A stretch of 64,000 bases of DNA, taken from contig CAWUVH010000009.1 in the NCBI GenBank assembly GCA_963925895.1, positions 7,663 through 71,662 on the forward strand, written 5' to 3'. The translations under genes were made by a program, and so were the position numbers. Below, piece after piece: positions 8,243-17,673 of the stretch. The notes under the pieces were generated by a model that did no database searches, was not told the DNA's origin, and worked only from the letters and a program-made list of their open reading frames with translations. Position 1 is the first letter of the stretch. Each line of letters begins with the position of its first letter. Source of the stretch: Eutrophovita sp913057845. GTDB lineage: Bacteria > Pseudomonadota > Gammaproteobacteria > Burkholderiales > Eutrophovitaceae.

Positions 8243-9265
8243 TCAACTATTTTTTTGCTGAGCATCTAATAGATCCAGGGCGACGTCAACAATCATATCC
8301 TCTTGGCCACCGACCATCCTCCTGCGCCCAAGCTCCACCAAAATATCGATCGTTTTTAATCCATACTGTTTCGCAGCTTTCTCGGCATGTAATAAAAAGC
8401 TTGAATAAACCCCGGCATAACCAAGTGCTAACGTTTCACGATCAACCCTGACCGGTCTGTCTTGTAGCGGCCGCACGATATCCTCTGCAGCATCAATTAG
8501 CTTATAAAGATCACAACCATGGTTCCAACCAAGACGATCCGCCGCCGCGATAAAAACTTCTAATGGAGCGTTTCCTGCCCCGGCACCCATACCCGCCAAA
8601 CTCGCATCTACTCGATCACAACCCTCCTCAACCGCCACGATTGAATTGGCAACTCCAAGACTAAGGTTATGATGCGCGTGCATACCAGTTTGCGTCTCAG
8701 GTTTAAGGACATCCTTAATTGCCCTAAAACGATCGCGCACATCATTCATATTCAGGGCTCCTCCTGAATCGACCACATACACACATACAGCGCCATAACT
8801 TTCCATAAGCTTGGCTTGCTGAGCGAGACCGGAAGGACTGTTCATATGACTCATCATCAGAAAACCAACCGGCTCCATTCCGATCTCTCGAGCGTATTCA
8901 AGATGCTGTCGAGAAATATCGGCCTCTGTACAGTGAGTCGCCACACGAACAACTCGCGCGCCAGCATCAAAGGCCGCCTTTAAATCATGCACGGTACCTA
9001 TACCAGGGATCAATAACGTAGCCACTTTAGCGACTGATAATTCTTCAGCAGCCGCTGCGATCCACTCAACATCTGTGTGACGTCCGAATCCGTAATTAAA
9101 TGACGATCCTTGTAGACCATCACCGTGCGCCACCTCAATTGAATCCACGTTCGCTTCATCTAAGGCTCTAGCTATTTTTTTAACATGCTCAATGCTGTAC
9201 TGATGACGTATCGCGTGAGAACCATCCCGCAGCGTGACGTCAGAGATATATATTTTTTTATTCAT
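8243..9265 (-). CDS. mhpE: 4-hydroxy-2-oxovalerate aldolase
   Basis: This class II pyruvate aldolase splits 4-hydroxy-2-oxovalerate into pyruvate and acetaldehyde, the last step of catechol meta-cleavage and related pathways. TLRDGSHAIRHQYS near the N-terminus holds the catalytic Arg, Asp and His; GMHAHHNLSLGVANSIVA holds the metal-binding His pair. About 340 residues matches MhpE/DmpG. The start at 9265 (MNKKIYISD) is preferred over the upstream 9322 because the family begins here. It lies 16 bp after the acetaldehyde dehydrogenase, and the two normally form a channelling complex. Confidence 0.93.
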   Translation of the reverse strand: MNKKIYISDVTLRDGSHAIRHQYSIEHVKKIARALDEANVDSIEVAHGDGLQGSSFNYGFGRHTDVEWIAAAAEELSVAKVATLLIPGIGTVHDLKAAFDAGARVVRVATHCTEADISRQHLEYAREIGMEPVGFLMMSHMNSPSGLAQQAKLMESYGAVCVYVVDSGGALNMNDVRDRFRAIKDVLKPETQTGMHAHHNLSLGVANSIVAVEEGCDRVDASLAGMGAGAGNAPLEVFIAAADRLGWNHGCDLYKLIDAAEDIVRPLQDRPVRVDRETLALGYAGVYSSFLLHAEKAAKQYGLKTIDILVELGRRRMVGGQEDMIVDVALDLLDAQQKNS

Positions 9266-9281
9266 ATTTGTATTCCCCAGT

Positions 9282-10235
9282 TCAAACAACAGATGGTGAC
9301 AACTGCAATAATCTCTCTGCAAGTTTTTCGCCTGTCGCGAGCGCCGCTGACGTCATGATGTCGAGATTTCCGGCATAAGAAGGTAAATAATGAGCCGCTC
9401 CTTCAACTTGAAGAAACACCGTAGTCTTAATGCCGCTGATCTGCCCGACGCCAGAAATATGGCACGGGTTATCGGGAACAAATTCTTCGAATTGAACACG
9501 CTGTTTGAGACGATACCCAGGGACATACGCATGAACCTTAGCGACCATGTCCTCAATGGCTTGCTCAATTTTTACAGTATCAACTTTCGAAGACAAAACA
9601 TAAACCGTATCCCGCATGAGCATTGGTGGCTCTGCTGGATTCAAAACAATAATCGCCTTTCCTTTTCTAGCTCCGCCAATAACCTCAAGTCCTTTCGAGG
9701 TGGTTTCCGTGAATTCGTCGATATTTGCACGAGTTCCAGGCCCTGCTGAACGACTGGAAATTGATGCAATTATTTCAGCGTAGTGAACCTCAGCCACACT
9801 GGAGACCGCAGCCACAATCGGGATAGTAGCCTGCCCGCCGCACGTCACCATATTCACGTTCAACTCATCGAGGTGTTGCGTTAGATTAACCACCGGCACG
9901 CAATACGGACCAATTGCCGCTGGCGTCAAATCCACCATCCTTACGCCAGGTTTAACAGTCCGAATAAGTCGATCATTCTCAATGTGTGCGCTGGCCGAAG
10001 TCGCATCGAACACCAGATCGATCCCCGACATAATATCGTGGCCTGTCAATCCCGAAACACCTTCAGAAGTTGTCATAACACCAAGTCGTCTTGCTCGCTC
10101 CAAGCCGTCCGACTTCGGATCGATGCCAACCAAAGCTGCCATTTCGATGAATTGACCCTGACTCATGATCTTCATCATCAAATCTGTACCGATATTGCCA
10201 GATCCAATAATCGCTGCTTTGACTTTTTTCATCAT
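9282..10235 (-). CDS. mhpF: Acetaldehyde dehydrogenase (acylating)
   Basis: The enzyme converts acetaldehyde, handed over through a tunnel by the aldolase, into acetyl-CoA with NAD and CoA. The 317 residues show the NAD-binding AAIIGSGNIGTDLM at the start, the SASAHIEND region, and the catalytic Cys in MVTCGGQATIPIV (about 130). Length fits MhpF/DmpF. A purine-rich GGGGGG site precedes tandem ATG codons; the first is taken. The pair mhpF-mhpE is transcribed away from the SDR at 10432; the 196-bp divergent gap must hold promoters for both directions. The hydratase that normally precedes this pair is not adjacent; a candidate lies at 35798-36592. Confidence 0.93.
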   Translation of the reverse strand: MMKKVKAAIIGSGNIGTDLMMKIMSQGQFIEMAALVGIDPKSDGLERARRLGVMTTSEGVSGLTGHDIMSGIDLVFDATSASAHIENDRLIRTVKPGVRMVDLTPAAIGPYCVPVVNLTQHLDELNVNMVTCGGQATIPIVAAVSSVAEVHYAEIIASISSRSAGPGTRANIDEFTETTSKGLEVIGGARKGKAIIVLNPAEPPMLMRDTVYVLSSKVDTVKIEQAIEDMVAKVHAYVPGYRLKQRVQFEEFVPDNPCHISGVGQISGIKTTVFLQVEGAAHYLPSYAGNLDIMTSAALATGEKLAERLLQLSPSVV

Positions 10236-10431
10236 CTATGCCCCCCGTGATTTCTTTGCTAAACAGCACCCTAAGCAATAGTTTTGAAGGTCGCTTATAT
10301 TGAGCGCCCTGCAAAGAGGTACGTTTTGAGACATTATAATCACCTAAACACGTTCCTGTAATTTCGCCTCAAAGAATTGAAATAGCGCTAGAACATAATA
10401 TCTTCTATCAATTTAAGACAAGGTTATCATC

Positions 10432-11166
10432 ATGAATCAGTTAGACATGAAGGGAAGGACAGCGATTGTGACTGGAGGCGCCTCAGGCATTGGCGAAGCA
10501 ACAGTCCGAAGAATGATCTCGTCTGGAGCAACCGTGATCATTTGGGATATGCAAACGGACAAGTTTAAACAATTCGAAAAACTATCACGGTGCATCAAAG
10601 TCAATATTGCCGATGAGGCCGACGTACATCGCGCGCTTGAGGAAACACTCGAGTCTCACCCCAAGATCGACATTCTAGTTAACTCAGCTGGCATTAACGG
10701 TGTTAATGAAGTGTTACACAAGTACCCTACTGATATTTGGAGACAAGTGATCGACGTCAATCTAATCGGTGTTTTCCTCGTCTGTAAAGCAATCGTACCC
10801 CACATGATTGAAAACTCGTATGGACGAGTCGTCAACGTCTCTTCAGTGGCAGGTAAAGAAGGTAACCCAACCGCATCGGCTTACTCTGCATCAAAAGCTG
10901 GCGTCATTGCGCTGACGCGGTCGTTGGGCAAAGAACTCGCGACGTCAGGTGTGCTCGTGAATGCCGTGACACCAACGACTGTCGACACACCACTTCTCGA
11001 ACAAGTGCCACAAAGTCATATTGATTATATGAGATCAAAAATACCAATGGGGCGGCTTGGAACTGCGGAGGAACTCGCGTCCTTAATTACGTGGCTATGC
11101 ACCGAAGACTGCTCATTCAGCACAGCTGCTGTATTTGATGCTTCCGGGGGCAGGACAACTTACTAA
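10432..11166 (+). CDS. Short-chain dehydrogenase/reductase (SDR)
   Basis: A classical SDR of 244 residues: NAD(P) motif TGGASGIGEA (about 15-24), NSAGIN (about 84-89), catalytic Ser in VVNVSSVAGKEG and the YSASK pair (Tyr and Lys at about 150-154). An acidic residue at the end of beta-2 (WDMQTDKF) suggests NAD preference. It opens a same-strand series with a zinc alcohol dehydrogenase, an Ldh2-type dehydrogenase and an RraA-like aldolase, which suggests joint oxidation of a polyol, hydroxy acid or sugar acid. The exact substrate cannot be told. Confidence 0.88.
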   Translation: MNQLDMKGRTAIVTGGASGIGEATVRRMISSGATVIIWDMQTDKFKQFEKLSRCIKVNIADEADVHRALEETLESHPKIDILVNSAGINGVNEVLHKYPTDIWRQVIDVNLIGVFLVCKAIVPHMIENSYGRVVNVSSVAGKEGNPTASAYSASKAGVIALTRSLGKELATSGVLVNAVTPTTVDTPLLEQVPQSHIDYMRSKIPMGRLGTAEELASLITWLCTEDCSFSTAAVFDASGGRTTY

Positions 11167-11192
11167 CTATTCTAGAAACTTAAGGAAACACC

Positions 11193-12317
11193 ATGAAAAT
11201 GAAAGCAGCGGTCATTCGTCAAATGGGAGCACCACAACCCTATGCAGAATCTAAACCTTTAAAGATTGAGGAAGTAGAAATTGCCTCTCCCCAGGAACGA
11301 GAACTGCTCGTACAAATTAAAGCAGCCAGTCTCTGTCATTCGGATCTATCAAGCATAAACGGTAACAGACCAAGGCCGACCCCCATGATTCTGGGTCATG
11401 AAGCAGCAGGCATTGTCGTCGAGTGCGGGTCGGGAGTCACAGACATTGAGGCTGGAGACCATGTGGCGTTAATCTTCGCCCCCAGTTGTGGCGAGTGCAT
11501 TTCATGCAAAGAGGGCCGCCCGGGGCAATGTGAACCCGGACAGCAGTCCAACGGCGCCGGCACACTGCTTGGTGGTGGCATTCGCCTCAGTCAGAATGGC
11601 GAACCGGTTTACCATCATGTTGGGGTGTCCGCATTTGCCGAATACTGTGTGGTCAATCGAGGGTCTGCCGTAAAAATTGATAAGAGCCTGCCGTTTGATG
11701 AAGCTGCATTATTTGGCTGTGCCGTGCTCACTGGAGTTGGGGCCGCACTTAATACCGCAGGCGTATTTCCAGGCGCCACCGTAGGCGTTGTTGGCTTAGG
11801 CGGTGTCGGCCTGAATGCATTGCTTGGTGCAAAAGTTGCTGGCGCGAGTCAAATCATCGCTATCGATGTACATGACGACAAACTCGACATCGCAAAAAGA
11901 CTCGGCGCGACCGCGACCGTAAATGCCAAAGATGACAAAGCTATTGAAAAAGTCAAAGAGTTAACGCAGGGCGGAGTTGATTTCGGTTTTGAAATGGCCG
12001 GATCCGTGCAGGCCATGGAATTAGCTTATCGCATCACACGCAGAGGTGGCACGACTGTTACCGCGGGACTTCCTCACCCAGAGGCGCGTTGGGAGTTGCA
12101 GCACGTCAATTTAACTGCGGAAGAGCGCACCGTAAAAGGCAGTTACGTAGGATCATGCGTTCCCGCTAGAGATGTGCCTCGCTACATTGACTTATACAAA
12201 CGTGGGATGTTGCCTGTCGATCAACTTTTGAGTGACCATATAAAACTAGAAGACATTAATGAAGGGTTCGATAGACTGCAATCAGGACATACCGTTCGAC
12301 AAATCATAATGATGTAA
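11193..12317 (+). CDS. Zinc-dependent alcohol dehydrogenase, class III-like
   Basis: A 374-residue medium-chain dehydrogenase. Catalytic zinc ligands are seen in SLCHSD (about 50) and GHEAAG; the structural zinc lobe is CGECISCKEGRPGQC with its four cysteines; the nucleotide site is GVVGLGGVGLNALLGA followed by an acidic Asp (IAIDVHDDK), so NAD rather than NADP. The overall pattern is close to aryl- and S-(hydroxymethyl)glutathione-type dehydrogenases. The gene begins 26 bp after the SDR with an AAGGAA site and is followed 14 bp later by the Ldh2 gene, so the three form an operon. The physiological alcohol is unknown. Confidence 0.9.
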   Translation: MKMKAAVIRQMGAPQPYAESKPLKIEEVEIASPQERELLVQIKAASLCHSDLSSINGNRPRPTPMILGHEAAGIVVECGSGVTDIEAGDHVALIFAPSCGECISCKEGRPGQCEPGQQSNGAGTLLGGGIRLSQNGEPVYHHVGVSAFAEYCVVNRGSAVKIDKSLPFDEAALFGCAVLTGVGAALNTAGVFPGATVGVVGLGGVGLNALLGAKVAGASQIIAIDVHDDKLDIAKRLGATATVNAKDDKAIEKVKELTQGGVDFGFEMAGSVQAMELAYRITRRGGTTVTAGLPHPEARWELQHVNLTAEERTVKGSYVGSCVPARDVPRYIDLYKRGMLPVDQLLSDHIKLEDINEGFDRLQSGHTVRQIIMM

Positions 12318-12331
12318 CGCGGATTCACACA

Positions 12332-13414
12332 TTGAGCACTGATAACTCAACTAATACAAAGGCAGACCGCTACGACCATGGCGTTTTAAAGGGATTTGCC
12401 TCATCCCTGTTAACAGCCTCAGGAATGGAGCCGAGTAAATCTGCTGTGATCGCGGACGTCCTCTTAGAAGGAGACTTACTCGGTCATGACACGCACGGCT
12501 TGCAACTACTTGCGCCTTACCTCTCCGACATCAAATCGGGGGCTATGGCGACTCATGGGGAACCACGGGTCATCAGCGATCTTCCAGCTGCAATCGCTTG
12601 GGACGGCAAAAGATTGCCAGGAACCTGGCTCACGTCCAAAGCGCTCGATCTAGCGATCAATCGGGCAGAAACCTACGGCACATGTACGGTAACGATTGCT
12701 GGAGGACACCATATCGCGTGCCTTGCCGCCTACCTCCTTAAGGCGACTGAGAAAAACATGGTCGCAATTATTATGACTTCCGCCCCTGAGAATAAATCGG
12801 TCGCACCGTATGGCGGCAAAACGGGAACTCTGACTCCCAATCCGATCGCGGCCGGATGGCCGACCGGTGATCTACCCGTATTGATCGATGTGTCAACCTC
12901 GATCACAACGAACGGTATGGTTGGGCGCACAGCGAAGTCAGAAGAAAAGCTATCAGGGCCGTGGCTTATTGACCAAAAGGGACAACCGACCAATGACCCA
13001 ACCGTCATGACATCCGAACCTTCGGGCGCCTTATTGCCGATTGGCGGTTTGGAGTATGGACACAAAGGCTTTGCGCTCGGATTGCTGGTTGAGGCATTAA
13101 CCCAAGGGTTGTCAGGACACGGGCGAGCCGACTTAGTCGATGCATGGACAGGAGAGGTCTTTCTGCAAGTGTTGAATCCTGTCTTATTCGGGGGTATTAG
13201 TCAGTTTGTGAGACAAGCCAGTTGGATCACGGAGGCCTGCCTGAACTCAACGCCTATTGACCCAGAATCCCCAGTGCGTATGCCAGGTCAACAAGGCATA
13301 AAGAACCGTCAGTACCAAATGAGTCACGGAGTCACACTTCATCCGTCAATCATGCCCGCACTGATCACTTGGTCACAAGAAAAAGGGGTGGATATGCCAT
13401 CCCCGATAAAATAA
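12332..13414 (+). CDS. Malate/L-lactate dehydrogenase family (Ldh2) oxidoreductase
   Basis: The 360-residue protein belongs to the Ldh2/MDH2/YlbC family of NAD(P)-dependent 2-hydroxyacid dehydrogenases, unrelated to classical lactate dehydrogenase. Diagnostic parts are EGDLLGHDTHGLQLLAPYL (about 47-65), the HHIACLAAY helix, VAPYGGKTGTLTPNPIA and the C-terminal PGQQG. The start is a TTG at 12332; the upstream Shine-Dalgarno is weak, so the true start may lie slightly further in. The gene follows the alcohol dehydrogenase by 14 bp. It may oxidise the acid made by the preceding dehydrogenases to a 2-oxo acid. Confidence 0.88.
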   Translation: MSTDNSTNTKADRYDHGVLKGFASSLLTASGMEPSKSAVIADVLLEGDLLGHDTHGLQLLAPYLSDIKSGAMATHGEPRVISDLPAAIAWDGKRLPGTWLTSKALDLAINRAETYGTCTVTIAGGHHIACLAAYLLKATEKNMVAIIMTSAPENKSVAPYGGKTGTLTPNPIAAGWPTGDLPVLIDVSTSITTNGMVGRTAKSEEKLSGPWLIDQKGQPTNDPTVMTSEPSGALLPIGGLEYGHKGFALGLLVEALTQGLSGHGRADLVDAWTGEVFLQVLNPVLFGGISQFVRQASWITEACLNSTPIDPESPVRMPGQQGIKNRQYQMSHGVTLHPSIMPALITWSQEKGVDMPSPIK

Positions 13415-13464
13415 GTGCTGCCGCGTCACATTCGTATGAATATCCCTCACTGGTAGTAATTTTT

Positions 13465-14118
13465 ATGGAGACACGAACACTGAGGAACAGACTTTCTCAA
13501 CTACATGCTTCAGCCGTCCATGACGTATTAAGCCAGTTTGGATGTGAGAACTTCGTACTGCCACCCACGATCAAACCATTAAATAAGCAACAGAAATTAG
13601 CTGGGCCTATCTTCACGATTGAGGGGCGACTTACCACGTCGCATACCCCACACGAAACCTTGATCGAGTGGACGTCTTTGCTCTCAAGCATCCCGCCAAA
13701 TTATGTCGCGGTGTGTCAACCCAACACCAGTGAAGTTGCGCTAATGGGTGAACTGTCAGCCGAAACGCTGCAAAAACGCGGCGTCATCGGCTATCTGGTA
13801 GATGGCGGTTGTCGCGATGTATCGATTATCAACGGACTCAATTTTCCTGTGTTCCATTCCTTCAACACACCAAAAGACATTGTTGGCCGTTGGATTCCGA
13901 CCAAACTCGGCGGTCCGATTGTCATCGGTGATTGCTTAATTCAAAAAGAGGACTACATCCTGGCGGACTTAGATGGCGCGGTAGTCATTCCCAACAAGCA
14001 CTTAGAAGCAACGATCACTCAGGCGGAACTGGTTTTGAATACGGAAAATGCTGTTAGAGAAGCCATCATGGCCGGTGTAGACCCAAAAGAAGCTTACTTA
14101 AAATTTGGAAAATTTTAA
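13465..14118 (+). CDS. RraA-like / HMG-CHA-type aldolase
   Basis: The protein has the RraA-like fold shared by the RNase E regulator RraA and the class II 4-hydroxy-4-methyl-2-oxoglutarate / 4-carboxy-4-hydroxy-2-oxoadipate aldolases. GYLVDGGCRD (Asp and Arg of the metal and pyruvate site) and the later DLDGAVVIP are the key motifs. In an operon of dehydrogenases an aldolase or oxaloacetate-decarboxylase role is more likely than RNase regulation. I take the ATG at 13465 (METRTLRNRL), about 217 residues, since an earlier GTG at 13369 would add a non-conserved extension overlapping the preceding gene. Confidence 0.82.
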   Translation: METRTLRNRLSQLHASAVHDVLSQFGCENFVLPPTIKPLNKQQKLAGPIFTIEGRLTTSHTPHETLIEWTSLLSSIPPNYVAVCQPNTSEVALMGELSAETLQKRGVIGYLVDGGCRDVSIINGLNFPVFHSFNTPKDIVGRWIPTKLGGPIVIGDCLIQKEDYILADLDGAVVIPNKHLEATITQAELVLNTENAVREAIMAGVDPKEAYLKFGKF

Positions 14119-14257
14119 TCGAAAAAAATCAGAGAACTACTTGAGCTGCGAAATTTACGAATTAACACGAGACAATAGAATTTAGTATTAACATAGACAA
14201 TAAAACACAATCTAAAATGTCATTACTTTAGTAGGAATTTAAAATTTTGGAGGAATT

Positions 14258-16861
14258 ATGCGGAACTACATTGAATTAATCGTCCGGTTGCGCTGGCTCG
14301 TTATCGCGGTCATTCTTGGATTAACGGTTTTTTTCGTAAAAAACCTCGGGAACCTGACCGTTATCATTGACCCAAATACTATTGTTCCCCAATCTCATCC
14401 TTTCGTATCAACCACTCTTAAGATCGAAGAAGTATTTGGATCACGATACGTTGCCGCGATAGGCGTGACTGCAAAAGATGGCGATGTGTTCCAGCCTGAG
14501 ATTCTTGCCAAAGTCCAACGAATTACGCAAAGACTGAGCGAGACACCACGAGTTGTTCAAACAAACCTGTTATCGGTGGCGGCCAGCAGAGTCAAGGATA
14601 TCAAAGGTACCGAGGATGGGATGCAAGTCCAACAGATGATGGAGGAAGTGCCGACTACACCTGAGGGTTTGGCGGCCTTGAAAGAGGCATTACTTCGCAA
14701 TAATTCGTATATGAATTCGGTTGTCTCAGAGGACTTTAAAACCCTAACAATCCTCGCCGAGGTCAGAGATGCATCTCCCGAAGATAAAAAAGAAGGTCGC
14801 GTCGGGTTTACATATGTCTCGGATCGCATCAGTGAAGCTGTTGACCCAGAGCGAGATGACTCAGTCACCATTGAAGTTACGGGGTACCCCCCTTTTATAG
14901 CGTTAATCGAGAAATTTGCTGAAAGAACCCCTTTCTTATTAATGATTGCGATAATCATTATCGGGATTATTCATTTTGAGGCATTTCGAACCCTACAAGG
15001 CTTAATACTTCCATTAGTGACCCCTATAATCGCAGTGATCTGGGCGCTGGGTTTCATGGGACTCGCGAATGTCCCGCTGGATATATTTAATACGTTAACG
15101 CCAACATTAGTCCTGGCAGTTGGCGCCGGACATGCCGTGCAGCTGCTGAAGAGGTACTACGAAGAATACAATAATGCCCAACCAAATGGGGCTCAATATA
15201 CGAAAACAAAATTCTTCGATGTGAGCCGTATTCTTGGTAAGCTATCACCGATCATGCTTGGCGTTCCGGTCTTATGGGGACTTTACAAAGGCTTTCAAAC
15301 AGGTGAACTCAGCGACGGGGTGTCGGCAACTCTCCAGGTAGGTTCGGTCTCACTGATACCGGTTTGGCTATTTTTCCTTTGGGCATCAATACGATTAATT
15401 ATTTATATTTTCAAACCGAAGCGTATCGTTGCCGATGACGCCAGCATTTCCGCAAATCGCCAAGCTGTTATTGACTCTATCGTAAAAATTGGCCCTGTCA
15501 TGCTGACGGCAGGCATCGTAGCATCTTGCGGGTTTTTCTCGCTAATGGTTTTTGACATAGTGTCCATCAGGGTTTTTGGTATATTTTCTGGCATTGGAAT
15601 CCTTAGTATCTTAATCGTTGAAATGACATTCATTCCAGCGCTAAGAGCCATTCTTCCACCTCCAAGCCAAGGCGAAACCAACTTAGAGCGGGAGGAAAGA
15701 GTATGGGACAGAATCACTGGTTTTTATGCGAGAACCATTCTCGGCCCAAATAGAAAACATATCTTTAGTATTACAGCGGTTTTAATAGTTGTTTCTATTT
15801 ATGGGATGTCAAAATTGAGTATCGAAAGTTCTTTAAAAGGCTATTTCTCGCCAGACTTAGAGGTGATGCAAAACGATCGTGCGCTTAATGAGCGAATGGC
15901 AGGAACCAATACGATTTATCTTATGATTGAAGGCGAGGAACAAGACGCCATTAAAGATCCGGCTGTTCTAAAAGCGATGGATCAATTAGCTCGATTTATC
16001 GAAACTGAACCCAATATCGGTAAGGTTATGTCCATAGCTGACTTCATTAAACAAATGAACAAGTCAATGCATGCTGACGATCCTAGTTATTATCGGATAC
16101 CAGACAACAGAAACACGATAGCTGAATACTTATTGATCTACTCTATGTCGGGCTCACCTGGGGATTTTGATCCGTACGTAGACTACGACTACAAGTTAGC
16201 CAATATGGTCGTATTTACTCACAGCGACAACACCACCGACATGCTTACTCTATGGAGCAATATTCAGAATTTCGTTGATGAAAACTTTCCATCAACAGTG
16301 ACTGTGAATGTTGGAGGGAGCGTTGCTCAAAGTGCGGCTCTAGCAGAAGTTATCGTGAAGGATAAACTGCTTAATATTGCTCAAATTGCCGGAGTGGTGT
16401 TTTTGTTCGCCTCAATTATTTTCCGAACCCCGGTAGCTGGATTACTCGTCGTCACGCCATTGCTACTCTCTGTTTTAACTAATATGGGGCTAATGGGCAT
16501 ACTGGGGCTGAGTTTAAATATCCCTACCGCGTTAGTATCCTCACTAGCTATCGGAATTGGAGCAGACTATGCGATATATATGCTTTTCCGTCTGAGAGAG
16601 GAGCTTGCGAAAGGTACAGGAGTCGATGAAGCCTTTCATAAAGTGCTTCGTACTGCTGGGACGGCTTGCTTGTTTGTAGCAGCGGCTGTGACTGGAGGGT
16701 ATGCCGTGCAAGCATTCTCGCGCGGATACTACCCGCATACCTGGACGGCATTTTTAATAGGTACAGCGATGATTGTAAGCGTTACAGCAGCTCTTACAGT
16801 AATGCCGTCTCTGATACTCAAATTCAGACCAAAATTCATCTTTGATGGAGTAAAAAAATGA
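14258..16861 (+). CDS. RND/MMPL-family exporter (HAE3-like)
   Basis: An 867-residue inner-membrane protein with the duplicated RND topology: one N-terminal membrane helix (about 12-30), a periplasmic loop (about 35-220), a block of helices (about 222-470, including LAVGAGHAVQLLKRYYEE), then the repeat with a second helix near 505, a second loop and a helix block to the end (SSLAIGIGADYAIYMLFRLREEL at about 760-782). The GhA and GAD-x-AIY motifs are typical of the patched/MMPL-SSD type that exports lipids or hydrophobic compounds. It overlaps the following LolA-like gene by 4 bp. A GGAGGA site precedes the ATG. Substrate unknown. Confidence 0.88.
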   Translation: MRNYIELIVRLRWLVIAVILGLTVFFVKNLGNLTVIIDPNTIVPQSHPFVSTTLKIEEVFGSRYVAAIGVTAKDGDVFQPEILAKVQRITQRLSETPRVVQTNLLSVAASRVKDIKGTEDGMQVQQMMEEVPTTPEGLAALKEALLRNNSYMNSVVSEDFKTLTILAEVRDASPEDKKEGRVGFTYVSDRISEAVDPERDDSVTIEVTGYPPFIALIEKFAERTPFLLMIAIIIIGIIHFEAFRTLQGLILPLVTPIIAVIWALGFMGLANVPLDIFNTLTPTLVLAVGAGHAVQLLKRYYEEYNNAQPNGAQYTKTKFFDVSRILGKLSPIMLGVPVLWGLYKGFQTGELSDGVSATLQVGSVSLIPVWLFFLWASIRLIIYIFKPKRIVADDASISANRQAVIDSIVKIGPVMLTAGIVASCGFFSLMVFDIVSIRVFGIFSGIGILSILIVEMTFIPALRAILPPPSQGETNLEREERVWDRITGFYARTILGPNRKHIFSITAVLIVVSIYGMSKLSIESSLKGYFSPDLEVMQNDRALNERMAGTNTIYLMIEGEEQDAIKDPAVLKAMDQLARFIETEPNIGKVMSIADFIKQMNKSMHADDPSYYRIPDNRNTIAEYLLIYSMSGSPGDFDPYVDYDYKLANMVVFTHSDNTTDMLTLWSNIQNFVDENFPSTVTVNVGGSVAQSAALAEVIVKDKLLNIAQIAGVVFLFASIIFRTPVAGLLVVTPLLLSVLTNMGLMGILGLSLNIPTALVSSLAIGIGADYAIYMLFRLREELAKGTGVDEAFHKVLRTAGTACLFVAAAVTGGYAVQAFSRGYYPHTWTAFLIGTAMIVSVTAALTVMPSLILKFRPKFIFDGVKK

Positions 16862-17673
16862 AAATAAATGCAACAACGTTTGCATTCAATGCGACCTTTT
16901 TAGCACTTGGCACCATCTTCTGTCTCACGCCGCTGGCAAGTTTCGCTCAGTCTGCGGCTGAAATCATGGAAGAGAATTTCGTTGTAACTAAAGTTACGGA
17001 CTCAGAATCCGAGAGCACATTCATTCTGAGAAATAAATCAGGTAAAGAGCGCGTGCGTAAGACTTTCGGAACGACCAAGCTGCAAAAAAATGGGATTGAC
17101 AATATGCGAATGACTCGATTTATCGAACCTACCGACGTTAGGGGTGTGGTTTCGCTGTTGATCGAACAATCTGAGAGGGACGATGATATTTGGCTTTATC
17201 TACCTAGTATGAAAAAAGTTCGAAGACTTGTTTCCAGTAATAAAAGAGATAGTTTTGTTGGGACTGACTTTTCATATGGGGACGTAATTGGGCATAAGGT
17301 TCAAGATTGGGACCATACCATTGCGGGAGAAGAGCTCATTGACGGTTTTGAGTGCTATCTGATTGAGTCAACACCAAAAAACAAAACAACTGCGAAAAAT
17401 ACTGGTTACTCGAAACGCCTCTCTTGGATTCAAAAAGAAGCTTACGTAACACGTAAGGCAGAAATGTATAACCTATCGGGAGCGTTGTACAAGCAGATGA
17501 GCTTTAAAGATTTACAGCTTATCGAGCCAGATAAAAACAGGTGGGCAGCAATGGAGTTAAGAGCAACTAACGTAATTTCAGGCCATTCAACCATTGTCAA
17601 AGTGGACAAACTAAAAGTGAATGTAGGAGTCAAAGATTCTTATTTCACAAAGCGATATATGGAAAGTGAATGA
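16858..17673 (+). CDS. Outer membrane lipoprotein-sorting (LolA-like) periplasmic protein
   Basis: The 271-residue protein has a Sec signal peptide (hydrophobic stretch about 8-28 ending SFAQS) and then a beta-rich domain with MRMTRFIEPTDVRGVVSLLIEQ, DDIWLYLPSMKKVRRL and VGTDFSYGDVIG. These are hallmarks of the LolA-like family commonly encoded next to MMPL exporters. It is not LolA itself, since the sequence and length differ. Start overlaps the exporter stop (ATGA) and its own stop overlaps the next start, so the three are translationally coupled. It probably carries a hydrophobic ligand across the periplasm between the exporter and the outer-membrane barrel; this is inference. Confidence 0.85.
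   Translation: MKINATTFAFNATFLALGTIFCLTPLASFAQSAAEIMEENFVVTKVTDSESESTFILRNKSGKERVRKTFGTTKLQKNGIDNMRMTRFIEPTDVRGVVSLLIEQSERDDDIWLYLPSMKKVRRLVSSNKRDSFVGTDFSYGDVIGHKVQDWDHTIAGEELIDGFECYLIESTPKNKTTAKNTGYSKRLSWIQKEAYVTRKAEMYNLSGALYKQMSFKDLQLIEPDKNRWAAMELRATNVISGHSTIVKVDKLKVNVGVKDSYFTKRYMESE

Noticed and set aside
9390..9749. Plus-strand open frame of 119 codons opposite mhpF
   Set aside because: Shadow frame; the minus strand encodes a complete acetaldehyde dehydrogenase with its catalytic Cys.
12730..13065. Minus-strand open frame inside the Ldh2 gene
   Set aside because: Shadow frame without signal or motif; the plus strand gene is complete and conserved.
13369..13464. Longer N-terminus for the RraA-like protein (GTG start at 13369)
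   Set aside because: It would overlap the preceding gene by 46 bp and add 32 non-conserved residues; the fold begins at 13465.
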